The position numbers and the translations under genes are program-made. Positions 33,301 to 46,869 of a stretch of DNA of 64,000 nt are shown here, piece after piece. Position 1 is the first letter of the stretch. Each line of letters opens with the position of its first letter. Source of the stretch: Anarhynchus alexandrinus (Eukaryota > Chordata > Aves > Charadriiformes > Charadriidae); NCBI GenBank assembly GCA_008711295.1, contig VUYV01000041.1, forward strand, positions 4,011,378 through 4,075,377, in the 5' to 3' direction. Under the pieces are notes generated by a model. That model saw nothing but the letters and a program-made list of their open reading frames with translations. It made no database searches and was not told the DNA's origin.

Positions 33301-36300
33301 TAGTCCCATTGTTTATAGTTCTTGAGAGAGTGTCTGATCACATGGGCTGTAACGTATACATTTATATGCTGTCCTTGAGGACAAGCGAGGGAATTTACAG
33401 GGGAAAAAAACACCCAAGCTTACCTCTTTCTTGTGTATATTTGAAACTTTCCATTTATTCTATATCTCATTGCCCCCAGCTCCTGTGCTAATAAGGCTGG
33501 CAAATTTTGCTTGTGAACTAAGCGTGCTCGCTAGAAACCTTACAAGCATTGTACAGCTGCTTTTAAGACACCTACAGGAACGTGGGGCACCGCTCTGCAG
33601 CGTTGATGTTCCATGCTCGTTAGGTACCACGGCAGCGGTACTTTGGGAAACCGACTTTGCACATTCGCAATTCAGTGGATAATCCTATGCTTCATCTTCG
33701 TGGTCCTTGAGTTTGGTATGTGTTCGGCTGCATCCACTGTTACTATATATTGCTCAAGTCCAAGATAAAGGGCAGTGCTGATTTGCTGGAATTAGGTTCT
33801 CAAGTGATTATTTTCTCCGCAGCCTGCTTTCCAGATGTAGCTGTAGGAGTGTGGATCCAGCCCGGGCTGCCGATAACATAAGGTCAGCAGCCAGGGGAGC
33901 TGCAGTGAGGTAGAAGNGCTAATGATTCTAAAGAAAGAACCCTTTTCAGTGGAAATTATTCAGGGAGAGGTAATTGTGGTTGGTTGGCTCTTCCCATGGT
34001 GGGTCTGCACACTGCCTCACCCTCTCGAGAATGGTCAGATTATTTAAAATCTTTAACAGTTCAGTTGCTTACATGCTGCATATATGTACAGGTACATGCA
34101 TGCAAATATACAAGAACCTACATTATTGCTATGAAAGAAGAGATTGGAGTGGCATAAAATGTGTGGGAAGTGTCTGCAAATAGCTTGGTGTGGTTAAACA
34201 ATTGTTACTGCATAATTTTTGTGCAAAAAGTGGAGGACACAACCAAAGGCAAGAAAGTACCCTGTGTCCTTCTCCCTGGAAACATGGGGAGAATTCTTCT
34301 ACTGAGACTTTTTTTTTCTGAAGTTCTGCCCTTTGGAGAAATGGCAATGAGAGGACGGAACTGGAGAAACTGGAAGGTGGAAAGTCAAATGAAAGTCTGA
34401 AGTTAGGGCATGTTAAATCTCATTACAAAACGCTCAAGCCATGAATGAATGTCCTTTTCTGAACTGTGACATAGATGTCATCAGTTTGCGTTGAAATTCA
34501 TTTGGTTGATTTTTGTCAGGAGTTGGAGAGACTGATCCACAGGTGGAGAAACTACTTTCAGAGAGTCTTGTCACCTCCTTTACAAGCGCCCTGCCTCCAG
34601 CTGAGAATGCCTCTCCGTGGCCTGTTGGCTTCTCTCTCCCAGTATTAACTCCCTCCAGTCATCTCCACGCCTGAGTCTGAGACCTCATCCTAGGCTCACC
34701 TGGTGGTCGATGGAGAGAAACAGACCCTTCATGGGATAATCCTCACTCAAAGCAGTTTCCATGCCCTAGGCTAGAAGGGATGCACTCTAGAATAAGCACT
34801 GTGTTCTCTTTTTCCTACAAAGAGAGTCAGAGCTTGCTCAGATGCCACTGACTCCACCTAGTTAGCTGAGTTTCACCCTCTCCTTCTGAATGGTCCTACA
34901 TGTGATTGTTTAATGTGCTTTAACTTGCAGTATATTGATTAGATACCTGATCAATTGATTAGATACTATTTTATTAACTCCTAATGCCCCAAATGAAAAA
35001 TAGTTTACTCTGCTCACAAGTTCATTTTGAAATCCACTGGAACTGCAGTACTTTAGAGGAAATCATTAGCAATATGTTTCCTGAATTTCAGGAATATGTA
35101 CTTGAGTAGTTGGAACAGTGGAAATTTATTTCTGAGAAGTTGCAGGGTTTGGCTTGTTCCATGGCAGCTTCCCATGCTCTGTGTCTGTGGGCATACACAC
35201 TTTTCCGCAGGGAATTTTGTACTACGTGCTAATTTATATGTACTATTTTCTTGATGTAAAGAAGAAACAAGTATTTATTTCAGTCCTCATCTCATGCTTC
35301 TCTCAGTTTTCAAAAGTCAGTTCCCAAACACGAGGCCAAATTCTGCTGTTTAGTGTCAAAGTGAAATGGCTAATTTGGAGTCATTGGTTTCACTTTGGAT
35401 TGACGTCAATGTAATTGCTAATCAAGTTAAGCTCGCTAAGCATAGAACTGGGCCTTTTGAGTGCAGCTTCCTTGAGAAAAGAGTGCTCTAACAGGACCTA
35501 AACACACTCGTGTTTTTTTTTTCTATTAGCTATGCTGCGTTTACATGTAAAAACACTGGAGTGGTTTGGTTTTGTTCCAGCTGCCAGGGAGCAGCCCCAT
35601 GTTGTGTGGGAACCCTGCTGGACTCCTGCTCTCGGGTGGTAGCTGTTGGGGCTGTAGCTCTGCCGGACAAATTACACCCCCAGCTCCGTTGTGCGGGGTT
35701 CAGACAGGAGTGTCAAGCTGGCAATAAAGGGGTTGAGGAATCATAGGGTAGGACAGGGTCTCTCTGCTTCTTTCAGGTGGCTTTGCAGGCCCAGGGGAAT
35801 AGAAAAGCATTGTCTGATAGTGGCTACCAAAGGGCGAGGGATGTACTCTCATTGCATCCCGGCAAGTGCCGGGCGAAGGGAGTCTCCACCAGTTTAACAT
35901 GACTGTTTTTCTGAGTCCAACCCTGCTGGGCGATGGATGCTGCCTGTAGTACTCTGCAGTCTTGCAAAGACTGCGTGCGCCATTTTTTTCCCCAGTACTA
36001 CTGCTGGCTTCTTGGGAGATCTTAAGGGACTAATATGACTAATATGACTACTTTTATGTAGTAGCTAGAGATCACACACCTGTTTGCTTTTTGTAACCCA
36101 CTGGTGAAGGTGTCAACAGTTAACCATAAGAAGCCATAATAAGATTAAAACTGACTTTTCTTACACAGTTCCCTATTATTGCTATCTTTGCCTTCTCAGA
36201 CATCCATTTTTGTGCAAGAAGGGCATGCTGCTGCCAAACTTTGGGGCTCTAAAATCCAGAAGGGAAGCTGGGGAGCCAGGGCAACTCTAACATCATTGTT

Positions 36301-38265
36301 CTGAAATAGTGAAGTAAGTTTTGGAAGCAACAGGGGCTGCCCACATGTTCTCTTACTTTAGGAGACTGCTAATGCTCTCCAAAAGTCCTTGTTTTCTTTT
36401 TGCTCCATGAAACCAGGAGGATGGTCATATTGAATCGGCATCTTGCGAAACAGGGCTGTCTCATGGCACAGAAGATGCTTACTCATGACAGGGAAGGGCA
36501 GCCAGGGTCACTAGAGGAGCAGAGAGCAATAGATAGACCCTTAGAGGTGTCCCTGTTTTAGGTGGTGCACTGAACTCCACCTTATCTTTCGTTTAATGCA
36601 TTGTAAATAATGCTGCCTCCTACTCCTGTTTATCTGTCCAGCTAAAACTTCTAAGTGATGGTGAAAAGGACCAGGCAGCAGGCTCATCTTCACAGCAGCA
36701 CACAAGCCCATTGACTTCTGTTGTTTTTCATAAGTTTTTCACTCGTGTTTCTTTTAAATGGTACGAGGGGGTCTGTTTGTTTTTATCCTGCACTGTGCAT
36801 TTTTTGCTCAATGATGTTTAAACATCACCTTTTAGCTGAATGTTTGGATATTCAGTGACTGCACAAAAGCCTGCAATATCATGCTTTTTGCATGATGATC
36901 CGTTAACATGGTCATGGAGTGAATTTGTCCCACTTGTAAATTAATAGACTTAGAAAGAAAGAATTGTGAGTTATTTTGCTTTGCTTTGTTTTGTTTTCGA
37001 AGCAAGTTGCTATTCAATCTTGGCTTGCTGTCTATACTTGCGAATGTTAATGGGTCGTTTTAGTTAAATCCACTAAAAACTTCCTCAGTTGACTAATGTC
37101 ATTCAGATTATAGAATAGATTATTGTTACCTTGGATTAGAGGGAAAGATGCTGTTGATTGCTGGAAATGAATTTCCTCTGTTCATGTGGCAATATAGGAG
37201 TGAGTTGTGGTTTAATTTTTTTAGATTGAGTCTGCTCCTGCTCTCAACAAAGGACATTCCCAGGCTCTACTTGATTTCAGAGAGAAGAGGATTTGTCCCT
37301 TGGTGCTCTAACATACAGAGCTTTCATTTGTTTGGATATTTTTTCCAGTCATAATAGCTTTGTTAAGAACTATGTAATGTATCATAGAACACAATAAATG
37401 GAGTAGAACTGGCTGTTCTCAGAAAGATCGTCAATGGAGACTCATCACTGAATGGAAATATTTCCAGTCAAGTTCTGCAGGGACCAGCACTGTGAAAGTA
37501 CTATTAAGGATTTTCATTACTGTTTTGAAAATTCATATAAAATCTCTGCACTTAAAATGCCTATATGCCACAGTTTGGAGGAGCATAAAGCAAGGACAGT
37601 AAAGTGCTGATACTGAGTAATCTATATTGCTTGATAAGCAGTCTGTTTATGTTATATTTGACCTTATTGAAACATATTCAAAGTCATTCATTCACGTAGG
37701 AGTAAGAAATACAAGTCCTCTGTCTATGCAACGGGAAACTATATCCAGTGGCAAGAGTGAATTTGGAGCTCGGCAGATGAGGAAAAGTAGCAGCTAACAG
37801 CATGATGTTAGGGCAGAAAGTGAGACCCTTGGGTGTATAACAATTGGGGGAAGGCAAGGTGTGATTTTACTTTGAAATGTGGCATTATGGATGCTAGGAA
37901 ACTGCCTATCGTGTTGGTGTCAATGTTGGTGTAAGGACTTCAGAAACTGGGGACAGGGCAGAGCAGTGCCACCAGAATGACATCAGGGTTGAAAGAGTTC
38001 CTGGCAGCTGGACCTTAGCTCTCTACCCTGGTTAGCATATCAAAAGGACCAGACTGAGAAGCCACTTAAAAGCCTGAAAGAATCTTCCCAGCATCAAATA
38101 CTGGGTGACCAAGAAGCCTACAGCCTTATGGAGAGGGAGAGAATGAGAAGTTTGGGAAATGCCCAAATCCAGGCATGTTTTGGAAGTAGTTTACGCATCT
38201 TTCACAAAGGGGGTTTGATCCTTCGAGCAGCCCACCAAAGGACCCAAGGGCCTCATTTCCTGATC

Positions 38266-38419
38266 ATAAAATCATAGAATCTTAGAATGGTTTAGGTTGG
38301 AAAGGACCTTGAAGATCATCAAGTTCCAACCCCCCTGCCATAGGCAGGGACACCTCCCACTACACCAGGCTGCCCAAGGCCACGTCCAGCCTGGCCTTGA
38401 ACACCTCCAGGGATGGGAA
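38266..38419 (-). mobile_element. CR1 LINE 3' fragment (minus orientation)
   Basis: On the minus strand this is the CR1 3' UTR ending in octamer repeats (AGAATCTTAGAATGG on the + strand). It is 5'-truncated near 38419. Apart from about five differences over 150 bp it matches the 46870 copy, so both belong to the same young subfamily. Confidence 0.95.
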
Positions 38420-41400
38420 CATCCCTGATGTATGCAAATCAAGACCATGTGACTTTCTGGAAGATATATTTAAGTTAAACATCAATGAGTAGGTTTGTTA
38501 TTAGAAAAACTGGATGAAGTGTGGAGGCCTGTGATATACGAGAGGTTGATCATTAGCCCTTTTTTTTTTTTTTTTCCTTAAGCTCTGAGTTTACAAATAT
38601 GTAAGCTTCTATATTTTGGACATTTTCTTTTTCTCCTGCATTCCCTGAGCAGTAACTGGCTATACCATGCTGTCTTGGCAGTCATTCTTTGTATAGGGGT
38701 CTAAGGTTCATTAAAGGTGTGCAGACTTTTTATACCTTCTTCACAAGCTGTGCTTTATGCCTCTGTCCCAACAAAAAAAAAACAACAAACCCCAACAAAA
38801 AACCAACCCCAACCAAAACCCCACCTTAAATATTTTATAAAAGTATTTAGGGATCAGCCTTTTCTTAGAGAGGAAGAACCCTCCTTCCATTAACATCAAC
38901 GATGCATACACATTTAGAGACACTTTGTTTTCAAGGATCACTAAGTTGTTTTCGGTTCTGATTCTTAAAAAAAGTTGCATGAATAAACAATCTATATATG
39001 CCTATAAACTATACCTTTTAAAATACTTGGTGTTACTCCACTTTTCTGAGCGTAGTCAACCCCTCTATTACTATGGAAGTGAAGGAATGTAAGAAAACTT
39101 CTGCTCTGGGCAGACATAAAGTAGCATACAGATAGTTCCATGAAAATACAGTCTTTTGTATGTTCACCTGAACTAGCATGGGAAGCCTGGAGGAAGGGGA
39201 GAGGTGCTCAAGGAATCTGAAAGGCAAAGGTGCTTTTCCTGCTTATTTGATACTGTTGAAATTATTGCCTTTCAAAAATAACATTTTCATTGCTTTGATG
39301 CCTGTTTTTTGCTTAGGTTATGTTATCATTTTGAGCTTACAGTTTAGTGAATGGAGGATAAGGTAAATACAAAAGTCAAACAAAGGCACGCCCAGAGTTT
39401 ACATAGGAAAAGTGACCGAATGTCTACAAGGGACACTTGTTTCAATGCGGGTTTAAATACGTATTAGAGTCCCAAATGCGTCTCACAAGTGCAGAGCATC
39501 AGCTGCCACTTCATAGTGGGAAATTAGTTACCTGCATCAGATTCCTTGTGGCTTTAGGCCCTCTCTGTGTTAAGTACAGTATTTCAAAATGGACCACAGT
39601 ATTGAAAGACAGAAGCTTGATTGATCTGGTCTTTTGTTTTCATAAATACTTTAGTGACTAGAAATGAAAACTGACATTGGGCTCAAGCTTCTAGGAGAGG
39701 GTCCCCCAAGTAAGGAATATACAAACTCAATAGATGTGATTGAAAAGCAGTAACATCTTTCATATGTTGACCGAACCACAGCAATATGGTCTGCTGCAGG
39801 GGACAGGAGAGGAACACAGGTTTTCCAGCTGTCTTAACTGTGGTGCGTACTTCTTATTTCAGCAGTTACAGAACTGATATTTGATTTCTTACTGCTTAAA
39901 CACAAATTCAGGCAAGAAGCTTAAACAAACAAGAAGCTTTTGTCTCCTACCTGGGCCAACCATGTTTTCACGCTTTGTCAATCACTATTGAACAAATCCA
40001 AGTTCTTGTAACCTGTGCGTGTTTGTGAGCCAGTCAGATCCATGGAATTGATCCCTGCGTTCAGTCCTGCAGATGTTGCATTAATAAGCATATGATGGTT
40101 CTCCCTGCATTTTATTTTCGTGACTGGGCGGCAGTTAATTTTGGAAGCTTACAGCTGCAGTTGGGTTTAATGTCAACATTTTATTTAGGCCTTTTGGTGG
40201 CTCAGAAATCACCTTCTTTTCTTTGCCAGGAATATTACTTTTTATACTTTTTCTTAAATAAAAGATCCATAGAGATTTCCATCAGTTTTTGTGAAAGAGT
40301 TTATGGGATACAGTTCCTGTAACATGTTGAGGGGAAGGGGACTGAAGTAAAGGCCCTGAACACCCTTTTCAGGTCCACGTGCCTTGATTGCAAAATAGTC
40401 ATCTTCGCCCATGTTGGTGCATGTCTTTGTCCTGCAGCTCTAACGGTGGAAGTAGCCATTTAAAAATGGGCTTACACTGCAATACTGAAAGAGTTTGGTG
40501 TGCTTGACTAGAGGGACTTCAGGGGCCTGAAAGCTTGTGCACTGCTATCTCAGTGGTGAAAGAAGTGGCTTTGTCCTCTTAGAAGCCACGATCCTGTGCC
40601 TTTTTGTGGCTCTTCCCACAGAAATGCGCCTTGGGACGCAGCCCTGGGGAGCAACGCCACAAACGTTACACCAGATTTGCATCATCAGAGAGCCCAGGCT
40701 TAGTAGAAAGCTCTTTCTATGGACAGCTTGATAGTTTCGCACCGCTTTCGGGTAGTGGTGAGGAACTGCCGAGAGAGGTGTGAATGCCGGAGAGAGCAAC
40801 CAGCTTTGTACGTTCTTCTCCTGCACTAGGTTCACAGTAAACATGAATTTGCTGGTTTCTCAGCATTACACAAGTGTTATGTTATAATAAATAATCTAAA
40901 GAATCAATGTTACGGAAATTATATATTTAGGAGTCAAACCCCACAGTGGAAAAAAGTGTTCAAATTGCCCAAAAGCAAAATCCACTAAAATACTTGCTGC
41001 TTGTAAAAAGTTTTAGCAGCTTTCTGAATGAAAACATCCTAAAATCAGAAACCTACATGGTTTGAGTAGCAAATGTGGAATGCAAAGGTTTCTATGTTTC
41101 TGATTCTTTTCCTCATTTTAGCCTGTCAAATTCATTCACTCAATCCAAATTTGCAAAGCTTTTGGTATCTCTGAATGAGGTTTTTAAGCAGTTTATTTTT
41201 TCTTTTGCAAACAAAGGGAAAAAAAAATCTCAATAACAAAACCTCAGTTGTAATTTCACCTGTCTGCTCATGATTTTCTCTGAATCCCTAAAGAAAATGA
41301 AAAACTATTCCTTCATGTGCTTCATAGTTCTTATAACCTGAAGATCAATTCAGTAAAGCTCATGATAGTTTCATTGCTGACTTTCAGAGAGACTGTATGT

Positions 41401-43099
41401 TCAATCTATCAAACTTAATGTTAAAAGCTAATGGGAAATTTCACTTATTAGTAAGTGATTTGTTTCTGTCAGTACTAAAAGAGCAATCTTAAGGTTGATA
41501 TACCTGCACGCCTTGTACAATGGTAAATAAAGGAGCTGCCTTTTATCTTGTATCTGAGTATGTTGTCACAAATGTTAAGCCAAGGTCAAAACCTTAGTTT
41601 CAAACTTTAACATGCTTCCCTTTGCCTTGTTCAAACACTACATATAGGCTTATATCCTTGAAAATGGCGGTACGAGGCTCATCCAAGGGTCAGTCCCGAT
41701 AAGTGAGTTAGGACTCGGGTCCACATGCAGTATAACCCTTGCTCAAACCAGCAAAGGAGGAAAGAGCAGAAATCTGGAGTCCTGGCAAAGTTTTCCTCCT
41801 ATGCTTCACATCAGTCCTTGATGTCAGGTGGCCAGGGCACCGCCGATCAACTGTTCCCAATCGGAAACAGGAAAGAGGAAAATAACACGATGGGCAGGGC
41901 AGGCTCTGGGGGCTGCCAGGCTTTCTGGGTGGCTCTGGTGTGAGCTTAAACCCGTTGCAAACACAACCCCGCTGATTGAGCTGTGTCAGAGTGCAGGCTG
42001 CAGAGGGTGTCTTAAAGGTAATATTGCTGATTCTTTTATAATATTTTAAATTCCTGAGGATGTAGTTAATCTGTAGGTACTGCCACTTCGCATATGTTAA
42101 GTTTTTTGTTTAATTTTAGAACTGCTAGTGCACACAGATGGACCGTCTGAAAAATATGTTTACAATAAAGCACACTACATACAGTGGTAAATAGAGATAA
42201 TCTCTTAACAAGGCTCAGGTTTTGTAGCAATACGTAAAAGATACGAGAAGCAAAAAAAAATGCACAGTGTAGGAAAAGTTATGGTCCCTTAGAAGAGGGT
42301 GTATCTGTGTGTGCAGCGGCCAGATAGCTATCCTGCAAAACACTCTGCAAAGGGCAGCGCTGGTATCTAACTGCCAGATCAGCAGCTCTGCTTCCTCCTA
42401 AGGGTGCATCATCCTGTAGTTTACTACCCAGCCGGAGCTTATGGCTTTTTTGTGTCTTTTGTTGGTTATCTGGGTTTTTCTTTTGAGGGAGGGGGCGGGG
42501 GGATTTTGTTGACCTCTTATTCCCATGCAATGAATAAGCCAAGATCATCCGGCATTAACACTTGGGAGAATGTATGAGAAACATCACCTCAGAGATGCAG
42601 TCCTCCTGACACTGAAGCTGTGGGCCACACGCACACCAGATATGAAACCACCAGAACAGTTAATAGCCTGGTGATGAGGCATTCAATGGGAGTCAGAAGG
42701 CTCACGCTGAAGCCCTTCCTCCATTAACCTCTGTCTTCTAGGGCTGTGTGAAAACTGCCTGAGTATGAAATATCAATTGGGAAATACACTTTATGTGGGG
42801 ATGCAAACTATGAAGCTATTTTAGGGACCTCATTCATTTTGAATCAAAATTTTATTCTGGACCTGAGAAACCGTTTATTTCTGAACATTTTGTCATAAGT
42901 AAGCCATTCCCATGAAAGTTTCCATTTCTGTAAATTAACATTTTTTTTCCAGTGTGGAATGATCCATTTTGCACCGCTTTGTAGAATTATGCAGCTTTTT
43001 GCCACAGAGGGGTCTTTGTCAGCTGGGGTCCCAGTGGGGTGTTGAGGGAGATGACACATTCTTGTAGATACGATACTTGTACTCAGAAGGTTTTGATCT
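38420..43099. other. intergenic, no gene recognised
   Basis: AT-rich. It contains a poly-T run (38563-38577) and an A/C-rich low-complexity tract (38769-38824). Nothing resembles a coding exon with paired splice sites. Confidence 0.65.
38769..38824. repeat. A/C-rich low-complexity tract
   Basis: Irregular CAAAA, CAACAA and CCAAC units. Such tracts are common in bird introns and intergenic DNA. Confidence 0.9.
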
Positions 43100-43230
43100 A
43101 CAAAGCATTTGGTTCATTTTCAGATTGCTGAGGGACTGGGGCCAGTTCACTTCCCTTTTCCTGATGATGTCCTCTTTGAAAATGAGAATACTGATACTGA
43201 TCTCATTCATACCATGCTTCAGAATCTACA
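43100..43230 (+). mobile_element. MIR-like SINE relic (core and 3' part)
   Basis: From about 43135 the sequence follows the MIR consensus I remember: a TGGGGCCAGTTCACTT block, then TCCTCTTTGAAAATGAG, then ATACTGATACTGATCTCAT. Indels and substitutions are as expected of an ancient copy. The tRNA-related part upstream is poorly preserved. An open frame across it (43124-43246, preceded by TTTTCAG) looked exon-like but is better explained as the SINE. Confidence 0.5.
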
Positions 43231-43246
43231 GATGGAAATGCAATAG

Positions 43247-46020
43247 CTGTATTTTATGTATATATTTTATGCATCTGCTAAGGTAACATTTTGTATCAGC
43301 AAGTTTCAAAGATTGGGCTTTCCTAAACATTTAATTTTATTGGCACTCTTGAATAATTGAACCATGTAGAAGAGATACGTTATATTGTCTTCAAGCTGGA
43401 AGCAAGAACTTGATCCATAGGAGTGCATCACCTATGGATTCTCTGCTTTTTGCTTGGAAAATGGCATAGTTTATCCCAAAACCAGTCCTGTGGTACTGAG
43501 TAGACATCTGATATGAGACAACCCTGTTGACTGTGACCTGCCCTTCTAGATTTGTGGAAGAGTTACATGTCCAGTCCACGAATATGATCGGATTACTCTG
43601 TCTTCACTCATAGTTTTGCAGTCATCTTTGTTTGCTACTGTGAAGTGCAGCTTTGGCTGCTGTGAATGTGTGTGTGTGTGTGTTCTGTCAGTTTACATCA
43701 ACTGATGATTTTGCCTAGCGATTTCCCTCTCCCATAAGTGGACACCTTATGGGTGGTGTTGACTCCAGAGCAGTTGCCCCGTGTTAATGCATAAGGCTTT
43801 ATGCAGGCATTGGGCACTGAATCACTCAACACTCTTCTTTCAATGTATAGTGATGTTTTACCTATTTATGTCTCTTCCTGAAATTGTGAGCATGTACATC
43901 TACCTAATAAAAGACCAAAAAGGCAGATCTTTCATATCCTGACAAAAAGCTTTTCAGTTAATCCATGTTAATGTAATTTAGTTTATTGTAAACATATAAA
44001 AATCATTCTTTTTTTGTTATTTTATATTTTAACATCTAAATCGATGTTTTGTCTCTCATTATCATTTCTGTTTCTGTGTTTGTTCTCTCCAGACGCAGGT
44101 ACTGTAGTTTTTAGGTATGGATTAATCATTCATTCTCTTTCACAAAAAGTCATGTTAATATGATATCCTGCAGCTCTCTGTTGTTTACATAGTATTAGCG
44201 CAGGGAAATACTACTTTCAGTTTGATACATAAAGCCCTCCTTGTCTCTTGTGCCTTTTGTCTGTAGGCTATTATGCATGTGACTAAAACCATGCATGACT
44301 TGAGCAAATGTTTGAATAGGGTTCTTGTGCAGTAGGACTGCATAAGCCATTAGGCATACTCTCTTTAACTTGGTGATGAAAACATTGTGGTACATTTGGT
44401 GGCACAAAGTAGAGTAAAATTGCTTTTGTGGCAGCAGAATAAATAGCATTCTAATTTGGTTTTGTTATTGTGCACGTGTGTGTGCTGCATACTTCTGGCA
44501 AAATTATCAAGGACTAAGCATGAAAAGTGTTAAGATTATCGGAGTTCTGGGCTGAAGGCTAGGCTGAAAAGAGAAAAAAATAAGTATTGCTTTTTCATTC
44601 TGAAATTTGAAATCAATATTATTCTATTATTTTTGTGATCAGAGCCCTGAAATCCGTCAATTGACGCGTGAGGCTGTTGCTAACCATCTTTTCTATGTAT
44701 AAAGCTTTTTGTAAGAGCATTGTTTTTCTTTCCTCTCTATGTGTGATGAATACTACGATAGGGACTTGAATTTTTGCTGTGGGAATGTGAAAAACATGGG
44801 AAGCTGCTCTCGCCAAGCTATTTCCTTAAGGATCCGCTTTACATACTGCCAAATCAATGACCTGTCAGGTGTAGTTATGTGCCATAGCAATGATGTGAGG
44901 TCAGTCAGATGAAACCAAGGTATATATTCCCAGCAGATCCCAGCTATCTATTTAACATTGTCAAACTAAATTTTCTTTGGTACAGAGCATCCTCTTTCAG
45001 TTTCATTTATTTCTAGATTTGATTAACTCCGAATTTGCATCTATTTTATGAAATTCTAACAATAGAAAAGATTATTTAATTTATTTTGCTTTGTCTTGCA
45101 GTATCAAACTATATGTTTGCTATTTTGTCTTTCAACACAAAACCATGCTTGTCATATTTATCTGCAACTCTTCCTGGTCTAAAGAAAGTGTCTATTTTGG
45201 GTAATAAAATAAACAAATATGTTCTTTGGTGTAATGGTGAGGTGGTACTTAATTAATCTATCCTACAGTAACATAAACTGAGTGTCTCCTAAACATGTAA
45301 GTATTTTCTTAGAAAATGCCATCTTATACATATAACACATTTGTTTTGTCTTGCAAGTTCATATTTGTGAAGTAAAAGATACACCGTAAATCAGTATTTT
45401 TACATGGAATCACTTCTCATTGTGTCCCAGAAAACCTGCATTTTACCAGTGTTTCAAACCTTTTGATACCAGAGGGAAAATTATTTTCTTAAAATGGATT
45501 CAGGATTTTCCTTTTTTTCCTAAATAATATACAACTAAAAAAAAAAAAAAGTTCTGTTAGCCTAATGACTGAGAACTGCTGAGCATTAAAAACAAACACA
45601 TATTTGGTATATACTGTGTACTGCATACAGGATGAGTGCAACTGCATTTTTAGCTATTGCATGTATCATTGAAAGCAGAAGATAGTGTAGAAATTAAATA
45701 TCTGGTGTAAAAAAATGTATTTCTTAAGTAAAGTTACAAAAACTGAAAGAGGAAAGTGGGTTTTTTTTAAGGAAAAAAAAAAAGACAATGAAGGAACAGG
45801 AAGTTAACCCCAGAACTTTTAAAAATATATATTAAAAATATCTCATTCAGAAATGCAGACATCCTGACTGAAAGATGCTGCAAAATTTTGTATGAAAAAT
45901 CTGTTGTGTTTTCAGGATGTTGTAATTCATCCTTATTTTGTTGTCTTGCTAAAGATAGTCTAAGCACCATCATTTGAGCATAAGTTAGTGTAAGTCTGCA
46001 CTGTGATTTCTTTTTTTCAG
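43247..46020. other. intergenic, no gene recognised
   Basis: AT-rich sequence with a (TG)n tract (43667-43683) and short poly-A runs near 45537-45550. No exon candidates other than the one directly downstream. Confidence 0.65.
43667..43683. repeat. (TG)8 microsatellite
   Basis: Uninterrupted TG dinucleotides. Confidence 0.95.
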
Positions 46021-46185
46021 ATATTTTGATGTCATCTGTTGATTTTCTGAGCTGCAAGACCAGTGCTGAATCATTTCAACAAGCGTACTTTATGTTTCAA
46101 AAACATGTACAAAAAATTACAGCTCTTCAAGCAGAAGAAGCAGAGATCTGGTTCCACAATGGAGCGCTGGAAAAAGAACACAAAG
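46021..46185 (+). other. candidate unassigned coding exon, 165 nt
   Basis: A strong acceptor (ATTTCTTTTTTTCAG, ending 46020) is followed by an open frame of 54 full codons, and AAAG|GTGGGA supplies a plausible donor at 46186. The exon would be phase 1 at both ends and divisible by three. The translation begins ILMSSVDFLSCK and includes FQKHVQKITALQAEEAEIWF. It is helical, charged and low in rare residues, unlike most chance frames here. I do not recognise the family, and no neighbouring exon with compatible phase was found. It may be an exon of an unlisted gene or transcript, a decayed exon, or chance. Confidence 0.25.
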
Positions 46186-46869
46186 GTGGGATGTAAGATG
46201 ATACCCTCATCCTTTCATGGGGGATAATTTGTAGCTAACTTATGAAGTTGATACACAATTTGAGGAAACGAGCATCCCACCCATTTTTCTTTGTGTGCTC
46301 CATAGAATTCACATCCTTCCATTTTTGTTTTTTGTTTCCTTGAATTGTGCCTCGTAACTTATTGTCATTGCTCGTTAGCTGTTGATGTGTTAGGAAGGTT
46401 GTCCAGACAGTGACACTGCATGGAAATGGCTGAGTAGTTCAGAAAAGAGATTCGTAACTCACGGTGACCTTTAACGAAATGCGAAGCTAAAGAAAGCTGC
46501 TTTTAGTTTACCACATCTGAAACAAAGTGAGAACTATTATTATCTCAGTCTTTTCTGTCATGATATTTAAAGATATTCTAGTGCAGAGGAAACATATCTT
46601 CACATGGGAGCCCACTTTTATCATTGTTTTGGTGAACAGGGTGCGTCATTTGAACTCTCTTTTCCCTCTGACCATCAGATTTAGGACCTGGTTGACCAGC
46701 TCTCACCCGGGGCTGCTACATGGTTTGACAGGCAACGCTAAGAGCCACAGCGGGTTTCCACCTTACCCCTTACTCCTGGATTGGAAGAGCTATGTGTAAC
46801 TCTGAATGCAGTGCTGTTTGTGTTTTCTCCTTTTAATTCCTCCCTGCTTTCCCAAGCGCGGCAAGGAAA
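46186..46869. other. spacer with no recognised feature
   Basis: AT-rich. The open frame 46527-46799 lacks any motif and is not called. Confidence 0.6.

Larger units (their letters stand above)
25571..38265. other. gene-poor region downstream of BTG1
   Basis: No protein family recognised. An open frame at 26260-26622 (+, 120 codons) follows BTG1 but lacks domains and codon bias. A CpG-rich patch lies at 32960-33200, two AP-1 sites just after it, an imperfect 37-bp tandem duplication at 29929-30002, a palindrome at 30737-30750, and one ambiguous base at 33917. The remainder is ordinary AT-rich sequence. Confidence 0.65.

Noticed and set aside
35997..36052. Small ACTAATATG direct repeat
   Set aside because: Two copies of a 9-mer only; expected by chance in AT-rich DNA.
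43124..43246. Apparent terminal coding exon (IAEGLGPVHFPFPDD...)
   Set aside because: The nucleotide sequence follows the MIR SINE core, which explains the motif better than a gene does.
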